A DNA stretch of 64,000 bases from RPQJ01 sp963732415 (GTDB lineage Bacteria; Pseudomonadota; Gammaproteobacteria; Steroidobacterales; Steroidobacteraceae). Position numbers and translations under genes: made by a program. This document shows positions 43,121 to 50,564 of the stretch, one piece after another. Within the stretch, counting starts at the first letter, position 1. Every line of letters begins with the position of its first letter. The DNA lies in assembly GCA_963732415.1 (NCBI GenBank), contig CAVSZK010000015.1:62001-126000 (forward strand), read 5' to 3'. The notes under the pieces are model-generated. The model saw only the letters and a program-made list of their open reading frames with translations, was not told the origin of the DNA and did not search any database.

Positions 43121-43558
43121 CTACATCTGCGAGTCGCTGGGCAACGGATCCATGGCCCGCCCTTCCGGGCACAGCACCGGGCTGCCGCGCGAACTTGCAT
43201 GGTAGTCGAGCCGACGCTCTCCGGCCTGGATCTGGACGCGGTAGCCGGGCACCAGGGCATCCGTATACGCCATACCCTCCTCCGGGCAGCCGACCGAACC
43301 ATTCTGCCAGGTGACTGCCCGCGCCTCGATGACCACCAGCTTGCCGCGTTCGACTCCGGTCACCCGTGCAGCGTCGGCAAGCGCCGCCTGTGTCACGGAT
43401 TGCAGGTTCACGACTGCCACGACGGCCTCCTTTGGCGGCGGCGTTTGCGATGCGACCGGAGCACAGGCGGCAAGCAGGACCGCGGCCGCCGCGAGTCCCG
43501 ACCTGTTTCGCGAGTGAACTCCGTCGCCAGGGCGCGGATCTAGTAACCTGTTCCTCAT
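43121..43558 (-). CDS. Conserved hypothetical lipoprotein
   Basis: 145 residues from ATG 43558. Signal peptide with lipobox LLAACAPVAS (Cys near residue 31). The mature part contains VTWQNGSVGCPEEGMAYTDA, LVPGYRVQIQAGERRLDYHA and VLCPEG. This pattern (GCP..G..YT....PGY.I.....Y.YH) recurs in short secreted proteins of many phyla, without a known role. The conserved cysteines could pair. Convergent with hemF (11 bases) and divergent from rlmJ (32 bases). Confidence 0.72.
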   Translation of the reverse strand: MRNRLLDPRPGDGVHSRNRSGLAAAAVLLAACAPVASQTPPPKEAVVAVVNLQSVTQAALADAARVTGVERGKLVVIEARAVTWQNGSVGCPEEGMAYTDALVPGYRVQIQAGERRLDYHASSRGSPVLCPEGRAMDPLPSDSQM

Positions 43559-43590
43559 CGGACGTCCTCCGGTCTGCTGCCAAACGCTCA

Positions 43591-44442
43591 ATGAACTACC
43601 GCCACGCATTCCACGCCGGCAATTTCGCAGACGTGCTGAAGCACGTGGTGCTGATAATGCTCGTCGGACACCTGAAGAAGAAGGCCACGCCGTTTTTCTT
43701 CCTCGACACGCACGCGGGCCGCGGAACCTATGACCTGAGCGAGGCCGAGGCCCAGCGCAGCGGCGAGTACCGCAACGGCATCGCGCGCCTGCTGGAACTG
43801 CGCGAGGCGGCGCTACCGGCCGAGGTCGCCGACTACGTCCGGCTGGTTCGCGAGTCGGCGGGCAAGGGTAGCAGCGCGATTACCGCGTATCCGGGATCTC
43901 CGGTCATCGTGTCCCGGCTGAAGCGGGCCACCGACCGGATGGTGCTGGTGGAGAAGCTGCCGAAGGAGGCCGATGGGCTGCGCGCCGCGCTCGGGCGGCA
44001 GCGCCTGGTTTCCGTCATCGAGGGCGACGGCTATGCCGCGCTGAAAGCCCAGCTGCCGCCGCGTGAAAACCGCGGCCTGGTGCTGATCGATCCGCCCTAT
44101 GAGTCGGACCTGGAGTTCGACAATGTGCTTGCGGCCCTCGAGCTGGCCCATGAGCGCTGGCCGACAGGAACGTACTGCATCTGGTATCCGTTAACCGACC
44201 GCGCCGGCCCCACCCGCTTCCACCGCGGGCTCGAGCGCTCGGGGATACGCAAGATACTCGACGTGTCGCTGCGGATCCTGCCGCCCGATGCGCAGGTTGG
44301 CATGAGCGGCGCGGGGCTCACGATCGTGAATCCGCCGTGGATGCTGGACGACAGTCTCCGGACGCTGATGCCGCAACTGCATTGCCTGTTGTCGCCGGAG
44401 GGGCTCGGCGGAAGCAACGTGGAGTGGGTCGTTCCAGAGTAA
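43591..44442 (+). CDS. rlmJ: 23S rRNA (adenine(2030)-N(6))-methyltransferase RlmJ
   Basis: 283 residues. It starts MNYRHAFHAGNFADVLKHVV, the typical RlmJ N-terminus, followed by FFLDTHAGRGTYDL (SAM-binding) and LVLIDPPYESDLEFD with the DPPY catalytic motif of N6-adenine methylases. The insert between them belongs to the family. A single-gene unit; convergent with tag with a gap of 9 bases. Confidence 0.95.
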   Translation: MNYRHAFHAGNFADVLKHVVLIMLVGHLKKKATPFFFLDTHAGRGTYDLSEAEAQRSGEYRNGIARLLELREAALPAEVADYVRLVRESAGKGSSAITAYPGSPVIVSRLKRATDRMVLVEKLPKEADGLRAALGRQRLVSVIEGDGYAALKAQLPPRENRGLVLIDPPYESDLEFDNVLAALELAHERWPTGTYCIWYPLTDRAGPTRFHRGLERSGIRKILDVSLRILPPDAQVGMSGAGLTIVNPPWMLDDSLRTLMPQLHCLLSPEGLGGSNVEWVVPE

Positions 44443-44451
44443 TTGTCGCCG

Positions 44452-45060
44452 TCAGCGCAGCTTCGTGCACTCTGCGTGCCGGAAGCACCCGACCGCATGG
44501 TCATTCACCAGCCCGGTCGCCTGCATGTGGGCATAGATGATCGTCGAGCCCACGAACCTGAAGCCGCGCTTCTTCAGATCCTTGCTCAACGCGTCCGACT
44601 CTGCGCTGGTCGCCGGAACCTGCTTCATGGACGTCCACTTGTTCACTATCGGCTTGCCGCCGACGAACGACCAGATGTGCCTGGCCAACCCCCCGACTTC
44701 GTCCTGGAGCTTCAGTGCAGCCTTCGCGTTCCCGATCGCCGACTCGATCTTGAGCCGGTTGCGAACGATCGCTGGATTCTGCAACAGGCGCTCGACCTTG
44801 CGCCCGTCGAAGCGCGCGACCTTCTCGATCTCGAAGCCCGCAAACGCCTCACGGTAACCCTGGCGCTTCCGCAGGATCGTGGACCAGGAGAGACCCGCCT
44901 GCGCGCCCTCGAGGACCAGGAATTCGAACTGGGTGCGATCGTCACGGACCGGCATGCCCCACTCTTCGTCGTGGTAGCGCACGTAGGCTTCGCTCATGCC
45001 GCCGAATGTCCACTGGCATCGAGGCCGGTCGTCCGGCGCAAAAGGGTGCTTGTCGGCCAA
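44452..45060 (-). CDS. tag: DNA-3-methyladenine glycosylase I
   Basis: 202 residues from TTG 45060, which follows a GGAG at a suitable distance. Family blocks: CQWTFGGMSEAYVRYHDEEW near the start (zinc-binding Cys and active-site Glu), FEFLVLEGAQAGLSWSTIL, and the C-terminal FVGSTIIYAHMQATGLVNDH with the second zinc-binding His and Cys (GCFRHAEC). It excises 3-methyladenine from DNA. It follows the anti-sigma-like gene on the same strand, separated by a palindromic repeat. Confidence 0.95.
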   Translation of the reverse strand: MADKHPFAPDDRPRCQWTFGGMSEAYVRYHDEEWGMPVRDDRTQFEFLVLEGAQAGLSWSTILRKRQGYREAFAGFEIEKVARFDGRKVERLLQNPAIVRNRLKIESAIGNAKAALKLQDEVGGLARHIWSFVGGKPIVNKWTSMKQVPATSAESDALSKDLKKRGFRFVGSTIIYAHMQATGLVNDHAVGCFRHAECTKLR

Positions 45061-45079
45061 GGCCAGCTCCTCGAAAAGT

Positions 45080-45129
45080 GAAAATAGGTGCCTGGCACCT
45101 ATTTTCGGGAAAATGGAGAATGTCCCCTA
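45080..45129. repeat. Palindromic repeat, copy A
   Basis: A perfect 13-bp inverted repeat (45080-45092 and 45094-45106, GAAAATAGGTGCC with one base between). It is followed by a 22-base segment at 45108-45129 that matches 21 of 22 bases with the right arm of copy B at 54536-54557. The last three bases, CTA, are the TAG stop codon of the minus-strand gene 45127-45870. The GGTGCC-GGCACC core resembles REP-like palindromes that I recall from other proteobacterial intergenic regions. Confidence 0.8.
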
Positions 45130-45870
45130 CTCCCACTGGATGGCTTCGCGGACCAGCTCGGCGACCTGGCCGAGGTCTGCCGCAGGCGCGTGCCCGATCA
45201 CCGCAATGCTTCCCGGGCCGGCCGGGACGATCGTGCCAGCGTAGCCGTCCTCGTCAAAGTCCACCGGCGCAGGCACCTTCTCCTCCCGCAGCACCATCAC
45301 CGTCATCGGTCCGACCCCAGTCTGGACGACGAGGTGTGGCACTTTCCCGCCGCGGAACGGACAGGTGCTCGCGTAGCTCACGGTACCGACCCCGGGCCGC
45401 AGGCGCACGCCAGCCCTCTCCAGCACGGCCGCGACCTCGGCAGGATCGGCCTCGTGCGAAGTCGCAACCATCGCTTCCGGCTCGTGGCCCATGTGCTTCA
45501 CGACGTCCTGCGCCAGCGAGGCGCGCGGGCCGCTGACCCACAGCAGCGACCCGATCAGGACGCCACCAGCGATGCTTGCGGCCAGCGCCATCCACCGCCG
45601 GGGCCCGATCCCGGGCAAGCGGGCAGCGGGACCGGCCCGTCCGGCGCGACCATTGCCATCCGCGCCCCGGTCGAAGGAAACGGCAGCGGAGCCTTCACGC
45701 ACGGAGTCCGGCACGGGCACCTGTAGCGCAGCGAGGATCCGCTCGTCCAGCGCGAGGGTCCGGCGCAGCGACTCAGCACATGCGGCACAGGCGTCGCGAT
45801 GCGCGACTGCCGCAGCGCCAAGGTGGCGCGGGTCGGCGCCGGCCTCCTGCCTGAATTCGAGGCAATCCAT
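45127..45870 (-). CDS. Anti-sigma-factor-like membrane protein (DUF3379-like)
   Basis: 247 residues from ATG 45870; a TTG at 45876 is possible. The N-terminal part has a CxxC/His pattern (DCLEF, AHRDACAACAESLRR) resembling the zinc-binding anti-sigma domain. One membrane helix near 95-115 (MALAASIAGGVLIGSLLWV) separates it from a periplasmic domain with SYASTCPFRGGKVPHLVVQT. It is encoded 2 bases after the ECF sigma gene and probably controls it. The stop codon is provided by the repeat. Ligand or signal unknown. Confidence 0.78.
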   Translation of the reverse strand: MDCLEFRQEAGADPRHLGAAAVAHRDACAACAESLRRTLALDERILAALQVPVPDSVREGSAAVSFDRGADGNGRAGRAGPAARLPGIGPRRWMALAASIAGGVLIGSLLWVSGPRASLAQDVVKHMGHEPEAMVATSHEADPAEVAAVLERAGVRLRPGVGTVSYASTCPFRGGKVPHLVVQTGVGPMTVMVLREEKVPAPVDFDEDGYAGTIVPAGPGSIAVIGHAPAADLGQVAELVREAIQWE

Positions 45871-45872
45871 GT

Positions 45873-46394
45873 TCAATCCTCCTCGTCCCCGGCCTCGCCC
45901 AGCACCTTGCGCAGCTTCTGCCTCGCCCGGAACAGCCGTGTCAGCACGGCGCCCTGCGTCAGGCCAAGCTCGGTCGCGATCTCCTCGGTCGAGTGCCCCA
46001 GCAGCACCTGCATCACCAGCGGCTCACGGTAATCATCGTCCAGCGCGAAGATCGCCCTGCGCACGTTCAGCACCTCCTGGTCCACGGCCACGCCCAGCTC
46101 CACTGATTCGCTGCCCACCAGTTCGTCGACCTGCACCGTTTCAAACCTCTTGCGCTCATACAGCCGAGCGTGCTCGCGGCGCACGATCGTCAGCAGCCAG
46201 GGCTTCGCCGCGGCCCCCTGCGCCAGCGCCTCGCGCGACCGCCAGGCCCTGAGCAATGCCTCCTGAACCACGTCCTCCGCCACCTCGCGATCCCGCGCCA
46301 GCCAGAAGGCAAAGCGGAACAGGTCCGGCCGCAGCTCATTGCAGAGCTGCGCGAATGCGGCTTCCCCTCGCTTTCCGGCAAACGGCGCGTTCAT
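45873..46394 (-). CDS. ECF RNA polymerase sigma factor
   Basis: 173 residues from ATG 46394. Region 2: LRPDLFRFAFWLARDREVAE followed by DVVQEALLRAWR. Region 4: LDDDYREPLVMQVLLGHSTE and EIATELGLTQGAVLTRLFRA. No region 3, so an ECF-type sigma. Region 1.1 is absent. It recruits RNA polymerase to a stress regulon. Expected to be held by the product of the next gene. A candidate own promoter is not clear. Confidence 0.93.
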   Translation of the reverse strand: MNAPFAGKRGEAAFAQLCNELRPDLFRFAFWLARDREVAEDVVQEALLRAWRSREALAQGAAAKPWLLTIVRREHARLYERKRFETVQVDELVGSESVELGVAVDQEVLNVRRAIFALDDDYREPLVMQVLLGHSTEEIATELGLTQGAVLTRLFRARQKLRKVLGEAGDEED

Positions 46395-46538
46395 GTATAA
46401 AGACCGGACAATTGACGGCGTTGTTTCAGCCCGGCCATGGCAGCCGGCCGCCGATCCGACCGTGGAATCGGCAGGCCCGCACCATATCCCTGGTGCCGCG
46501 CCGGGGCAAACAGCGCCCGTACGGCCCGGAGTTCGCAG

Positions 46539-47549
46539 ATGACCGATCACCAGACCCCGTCGCAGTTCCCGCGGGTACGCATGCGGCGAATGCGCCGCGA
46601 CGAGTTCTCACGCCGGCTGATGCGGGAAACCACGCTGACTGCCAGCGATTTCATCTATCCGGTCTTCGTGATGGAGGGATCGAGCCAGCGCGTCCCGGTG
46701 CCCTCGATGCCGGGCGTGGACCGCGTGACGGTGGACGAACTGGTGCGCGATGCCGAGGACGCGGCAAGGCTCGGGATCCCGGCGATTGCGTTGTTTCCGG
46801 TGACCCCGCCCGAGGCCAAGTCGCTGGACGGTCGCGAGGCGTGGAATCCCGAGGGCCTGGCCCAGCGCGCGGTGCGCGCCCTGAAGAAGGCGGTACCTAC
46901 GATCGGAGTCGTAACCGACGTCGCGCTCGACCCGTTCACGACCCACGGCCAGGACGGCATCATCGACGAGACCGGCTACGTGATGAACGACGTTACGGTC
47001 GAGGCGCTGGTGAAGCAGGCGGTTTCGCACGCCGCCGCCGGCGCCGACGTCGTGGCGCCCTCCGACATGATGGACGGACGCATCGGCGCCGTCCGCGATG
47101 CGCTCGAGTCTGCCGGTCACATCCACACGCGCATCCTCGCCTACTCTGCCAAGTACGCCTCGAGCTTCTACGGCCCGTTCCGCGACGCCGTGGGCTCGGC
47201 CGGCAACCTCGGCAAGGGAAACAAGCACAACTACCAGATGGATCCGGCGAATTCCGACGAGGCGCTGCGCGAAGTCGCGCTCGACCTCGACGAGGGCGCC
47301 GACATGGTGATGATCAAGCCGGGAATGCCTTACCTCGACATCGTGCGGAGGGTGAAAGACCGTTTCGGCGTGCCGACGTATGTCTACCAGGTGAGCGGCG
47401 AGTACGCGATGCTGATGGCGGCGGCACAGAACGGCTGGCTCGACGAGCGCGCCGTCGTGCTCGAGGCGCTCACTTCGATGAAGCGCGCCGGCGCCGACGG
47501 GATCCTGACTTACTTCGCCCGGAGAGCCGCGCAGTGGATGCGGGAATAG
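46539..47549 (+). CDS. hemB: Delta-aminolevulinic acid dehydratase (porphobilinogen synthase)
   Basis: 336 residues. It condenses two 5-aminolevulinates to porphobilinogen. Active-site lysines: AYSAKYASSFYGPF (Lys205) and MIKPGMPYLD (Lys260). DVALDPFTTHGQDGIIDE stands where the E. coli enzyme has its zinc-binding cysteines, so this is the magnesium-dependent type with no catalytic zinc. The frame is open further upstream, but ATG 46539 fits the family N-terminus (PRVRMRRMRRDEFSRRLM). Divergent from the ECF sigma gene with 144 bases between. Confidence 0.96.
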   Translation: MTDHQTPSQFPRVRMRRMRRDEFSRRLMRETTLTASDFIYPVFVMEGSSQRVPVPSMPGVDRVTVDELVRDAEDAARLGIPAIALFPVTPPEAKSLDGREAWNPEGLAQRAVRALKKAVPTIGVVTDVALDPFTTHGQDGIIDETGYVMNDVTVEALVKQAVSHAAAGADVVAPSDMMDGRIGAVRDALESAGHIHTRILAYSAKYASSFYGPFRDAVGSAGNLGKGNKHNYQMDPANSDEALREVALDLDEGADMVMIKPGMPYLDIVRRVKDRFGVPTYVYQVSGEYAMLMAAAQNGWLDERAVVLEALTSMKRAGADGILTYFARRAAQWMRE

Positions 47550-47612
47550 CGGTTGGTCCACCAGTTGCCCAGCTCCACCACATCCGCTGATTCGCCCCGC
47601 GCCGGGCCGTCC

Positions 47613-48452
47613 ATGTACGGCCTCTTCGGCTATCCCGTTCACCACAGCTGGTCGCCGTTCATCCATGGCATGTTCGCGAAGCAGTCTGGGCAGGACATGG
47701 TCTACCGGCTGTTCGAGTCGCCGCCGGAGCGATTCCGCAGCGAGGTGCTGACCTTCCTGGGCGGCGAGGGCCGCGGCGCGAACGTCACGCTGCCACACAA
47801 GCAGGCCGCGACGGAACTCGTCAATGAACTCACGCCGCGCGCGCAGATGGCCGATGCGATCAATACCATCGTCCGCCGCGACGGCCGGCTGCTCGGCGAC
47901 AACACCGACGGCGCAGGGTTGCTGACGGACCTGACCACGAACCTCGGCCTCGAGTGGTCGGCACCGCGGATCCTGCTGCTTGGCGCGGGCGGCGCCGCGC
48001 GCGGCGCCATCGGGTCGCTGCTGACACTGAAACCCGTCGAGCTCGTGGTCGCCAACCGGACGTCGGCGAAGGCCGACGAACTCGCGGCTGCATTCGAAGA
48101 CCTCGGACCCGTGAGCGGCTGCGAGTTCTCGCAGCTCCCGAACCGTAGCTTCGATCTCATCGTGAACGCGACCTCGGCGAGCCTGCGCGGCGAAGTGCCG
48201 CTGATCCCGATTGGCGTCGTGGGCCCGGGGACTACGTGCTACGACATGGCCTACGGCCTGGGCGACACCGCCTTCGTTGCCTGGGCGAAGCGGCTCGGCG
48301 CAGGGCATGCCGAGCAGGGCTGGGGCATGCTGGTCGAACAGGCGGCCGAGGCATTCGAATTGTGGCGGGGCGTGCGCCCGCACACGGCCCCGGTGCTGCA
48401 GGTACTGCGCACGCGGGCCTCAAGGGCTACTGGTAGTCCTTCTTCAGGTTGA
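47613..48452 (+). CDS. aroE: Shikimate dehydrogenase
   Basis: 279 residues from ATG 47613 (MYGLFGYPVHHSWSPFIHGM). It reduces 3-dehydroshikimate with NADPH. GRGANVTLPHKQAAT (catalytic Lys and Asn), NTDGAGLL, the Rossmann loop LLLGAGGAARGAIG, VANRTSAKA, and CYDMAYG are all in place. Its 3' end overlaps the tail of the gamma-carbonic-anhydrase gene on the other strand by 26 bases. It supplies chorismate for the trp and ubiC genes of this window. Confidence 0.95.
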   Translation: MYGLFGYPVHHSWSPFIHGMFAKQSGQDMVYRLFESPPERFRSEVLTFLGGEGRGANVTLPHKQAATELVNELTPRAQMADAINTIVRRDGRLLGDNTDGAGLLTDLTTNLGLEWSAPRILLLGAGGAARGAIGSLLTLKPVELVVANRTSAKADELAAAFEDLGPVSGCEFSQLPNRSFDLIVNATSASLRGEVPLIPIGVVGPGTTCYDMAYGLGDTAFVAWAKRLGAGHAEQGWGMLVEQAAEAFELWRGVRPHTAPVLQVLRTRASRATGSPSSG

Positions 48453-48951
48453 CGTACCACGAGGCCACGATCGGCACCCGCGCGACCTCGACGGGTGTGA
48501 GCTCGCGCATGCGCCGGGCCGGGTTGCCGACATAGAGTCCGCCGGACTCGAGACGCTTGCCCGGCGTCACGACCGCACCCGCGCCGATGGTCACGTCGTC
48601 CTCGACCACGACGCCATCGAGTACGATCGCCCCGATGCCAATCAGCACCCGGTTGCCGATCGTGCAGCCGTGCACCGCAACCTTGTGTGCGATCACGACG
48701 TCGTCGCCGATGATCAGCGGCCACCCGTCGTCGTTGCCGGGATACGGGCGGGAGACGTGCAGCACGCTGCCATCCTGCACATTGCTGCGCGCACCGATCC
48801 GGATCCGGTTCACGTCGCCCCGCACCACGGCCATCGGCCAGATCGAGACGTCCTGGCCAAGCTCGACGTCGCCGATTACCAGGGCCGTTGGGTCCACGTA
48901 CACGCCGGCGCTGAGCTTCGGGTGCACTCCAAGATAGGGCTGTACGGACAT
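48427..48951 (-). CDS. Gamma-carbonic-anhydrase-family left-handed beta-helix protein
   Basis: 174 residues from ATG 48951. Repeated hexapeptides of a left-handed beta helix: IGDVELGQDVSIWPMAVVRGDVNRI, IGDDVVIAHKVAVHGCTIG and IGNRVLIGIGAIVLDG. Three metal-ligand histidines are present (VLHV, IAHKVAVHG). Members include YrdA and Cam-like proteins; real carbonic anhydrase activity is shown only for a few. Convergent with aroE. Confidence 0.9.
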   Translation of the reverse strand: MSVQPYLGVHPKLSAGVYVDPTALVIGDVELGQDVSIWPMAVVRGDVNRIRIGARSNVQDGSVLHVSRPYPGNDDGWPLIIGDDVVIAHKVAVHGCTIGNRVLIGIGAIVLDGVVVEDDVTIGAGAVVTPGKRLESGGLYVGNPARRMRELTPVEVARVPIVASWYVNLKKDYQ

Positions 48952-49054
48952 GCGGCCGGGCTCACGGAAATGGGACGTGTAGTCTAGACGCTGGGGGCCC
49001 CCGCCCGGCAATCTTGCAGCTCGGCGGCTCACATGCCGTCCAGGAGTACGAATA

Positions 49055-49627
49055 ATGATCATCGCCCTGCTGCTGTTCGTTGCACTCGTCGTCGTTGCGT
49101 CGGTCTATTTCGTGCGCATCTACAATGGGCTCGTCGCCCTGCGCGCGAACGTTCGCAAGGCCTGGGCGAACATCGACGTGCTGCTAACGCAGAGGCACGA
49201 CGAACTGCCGAAGCTCGTCGAGACCTGCAAGCGCTACATGTCCTACGAGCGCGAGACGCTCGAGCGGGTCATGCAGGCCCGCGCGTCAGTGTTCCAGGCG
49301 CAGGGAAAGCAGGACGTTGCTGCGGTGGGTGCCGCGGAACAGCAGCTGCGCGAGGGGCTGGGCCGCCTGTTCGCGGTCGCGGAGAACTACCCGGACCTCA
49401 AGGCCGACCAGAGCTTCCGCCACCTGCAGGGCCGCATCACCGAACTCGAGGAAAGCATTGCGGACCGGCGCGAGCTGTACAACGAGGCCGTGAACCTGAA
49501 CAACATCCGTATCCAGACCTTCCCCGACCTCATCGTCGCCGGCCTGTTCGATTTCAAGCCGGCATCGCTGCTCGAATTCACCGAGGAGCAGAAGCGCGAC
49601 GTGGACCTGGGCAGGCTCTTTGACTGA
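49055..49627 (+). CDS. lemA: LemA family protein
   Basis: 190 residues. One N-terminal membrane helix (IIALLLFVALVVVASVYFV), then the helical LemA domain: NGLVALRANVRKAWANIDVL, RHDELPKLVETCKRYM, LFAVAENYPDLKAD and YNEAVNLNNIRIQTFPDLIVA. The role of LemA is unclear. It overlaps the next gene (GIDE protein) by 8 bases, so the two are likely made together and may work as a pair at the membrane. Confidence 0.93.
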   Translation: MIIALLLFVALVVVASVYFVRIYNGLVALRANVRKAWANIDVLLTQRHDELPKLVETCKRYMSYERETLERVMQARASVFQAQGKQDVAAVGAAEQQLREGLGRLFAVAENYPDLKADQSFRHLQGRITELEESIADRRELYNEAVNLNNIRIQTFPDLIVAGLFDFKPASLLEFTEEQKRDVDLGRLFD

Positions 49628-50522
49628 CCCTTCCGATGCCTGGTTCTGGTTCCTGACGCTCGCGTTCGCCGCGGTGGGCGGCGGCTGGCTGTCGCTGCGC
49701 TGGCTCAGGATTGCGCGTGCGATCGAAGATACGCCGACCTCGCGCATTCGATCGGCGGCCCAGGGCTACGTCGAACTGGCCGGGCGCTGCCGTACGCTGG
49801 ACGGCACACGGAACCTGGCTCCGCTCACCCAGCGACCCTGCGTCTGGTGGCAATTCCGGATACAGAGCAAGGCGGAGTCCAGTTCGCGCGGAAACCGGCG
49901 CCGGTCGTGGACCACCATCAACTCCGGCCGCTCTGAATTGCCGTTCCTGCTCGACGACGGCACCGGCCAGTGCATCGTGCAGCCGACCGGTGCCGAAGTA
50001 CTCACCGGCGAATCCACGACCTGGTACGGCAGCACGCCCTGGCCGGCGCAGCCCGCTGGCGCCGGCCTGCTGCGCTCGCAGCAGCACGAGTACCGCTACG
50101 TCGAGGAGCGCATCTACGAACACGAGCAGGTCAGCCTGCTCGGCCAGTTCCGGTCGCACACTGCGGCTGGAAGCACGGACACGCAGGCCGAAATCGCGGC
50201 ACTGCTGGCCGAATGGAAGCAGGACCAGGGGGCGCTAATGGAGCGATTCGACGCGGACCGCGATGGCCGCGTCAGCGTGGGCGAGTGGGAACGCGCCCGC
50301 GAAGAGGCGAAGCGCACGGTAGTCGAGCGCCGGGCCGAACGCCCGGCCACGCCGTCGCTGCACGTGCTGGACCGGCCGGATGGCGGGCAGCTGTTCCTGA
50401 TCGCCGCGTTTCCGGAACGGGAAGTCGCCAGGCGCTACCGGCGGCGCGCGATGCTCGCGTTCGCCGGATTCGTCGCCGCGACCTGCGTGCTGGGCTGGCT
50501 GCTGCAAGGATCCTCGCACTGA
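49620..50522 (+). CDS. GIDE-domain membrane protein with EF-hand-like loop
   Basis: 300 residues from TTG 49620. A first membrane helix (8-28), then a GIDE domain as in the eukaryotic ligase MULAN: GYVELAGRCRTLDGT, APLTQRPCVWWQFRIQSK, LLDDGTGQCIVQPTGAEVL and YRYVEERIYEHEQVSLLGQF. Within the C-terminal half DADRDGRVSVGEWE (about 217-230) is a good EF-hand calcium loop. A closing membrane helix follows (about 277-295). No RING domain is present, so it is not a ubiquitin ligase. It is paired with lemA. Calcium binding is inference. Confidence 0.8.
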   Translation: MTDPSDAWFWFLTLAFAAVGGGWLSLRWLRIARAIEDTPTSRIRSAAQGYVELAGRCRTLDGTRNLAPLTQRPCVWWQFRIQSKAESSSRGNRRRSWTTINSGRSELPFLLDDGTGQCIVQPTGAEVLTGESTTWYGSTPWPAQPAGAGLLRSQQHEYRYVEERIYEHEQVSLLGQFRSHTAAGSTDTQAEIAALLAEWKQDQGALMERFDADRDGRVSVGEWERAREEAKRTVVERRAERPATPSLHVLDRPDGGQLFLIAAFPEREVARRYRRRAMLAFAGFVAATCVLGWLLQGSSH

Positions 50523-50564
50523 GGGCTAGAATAGCGCCTGGTTCATGAGGATCGGACGGGCGCG

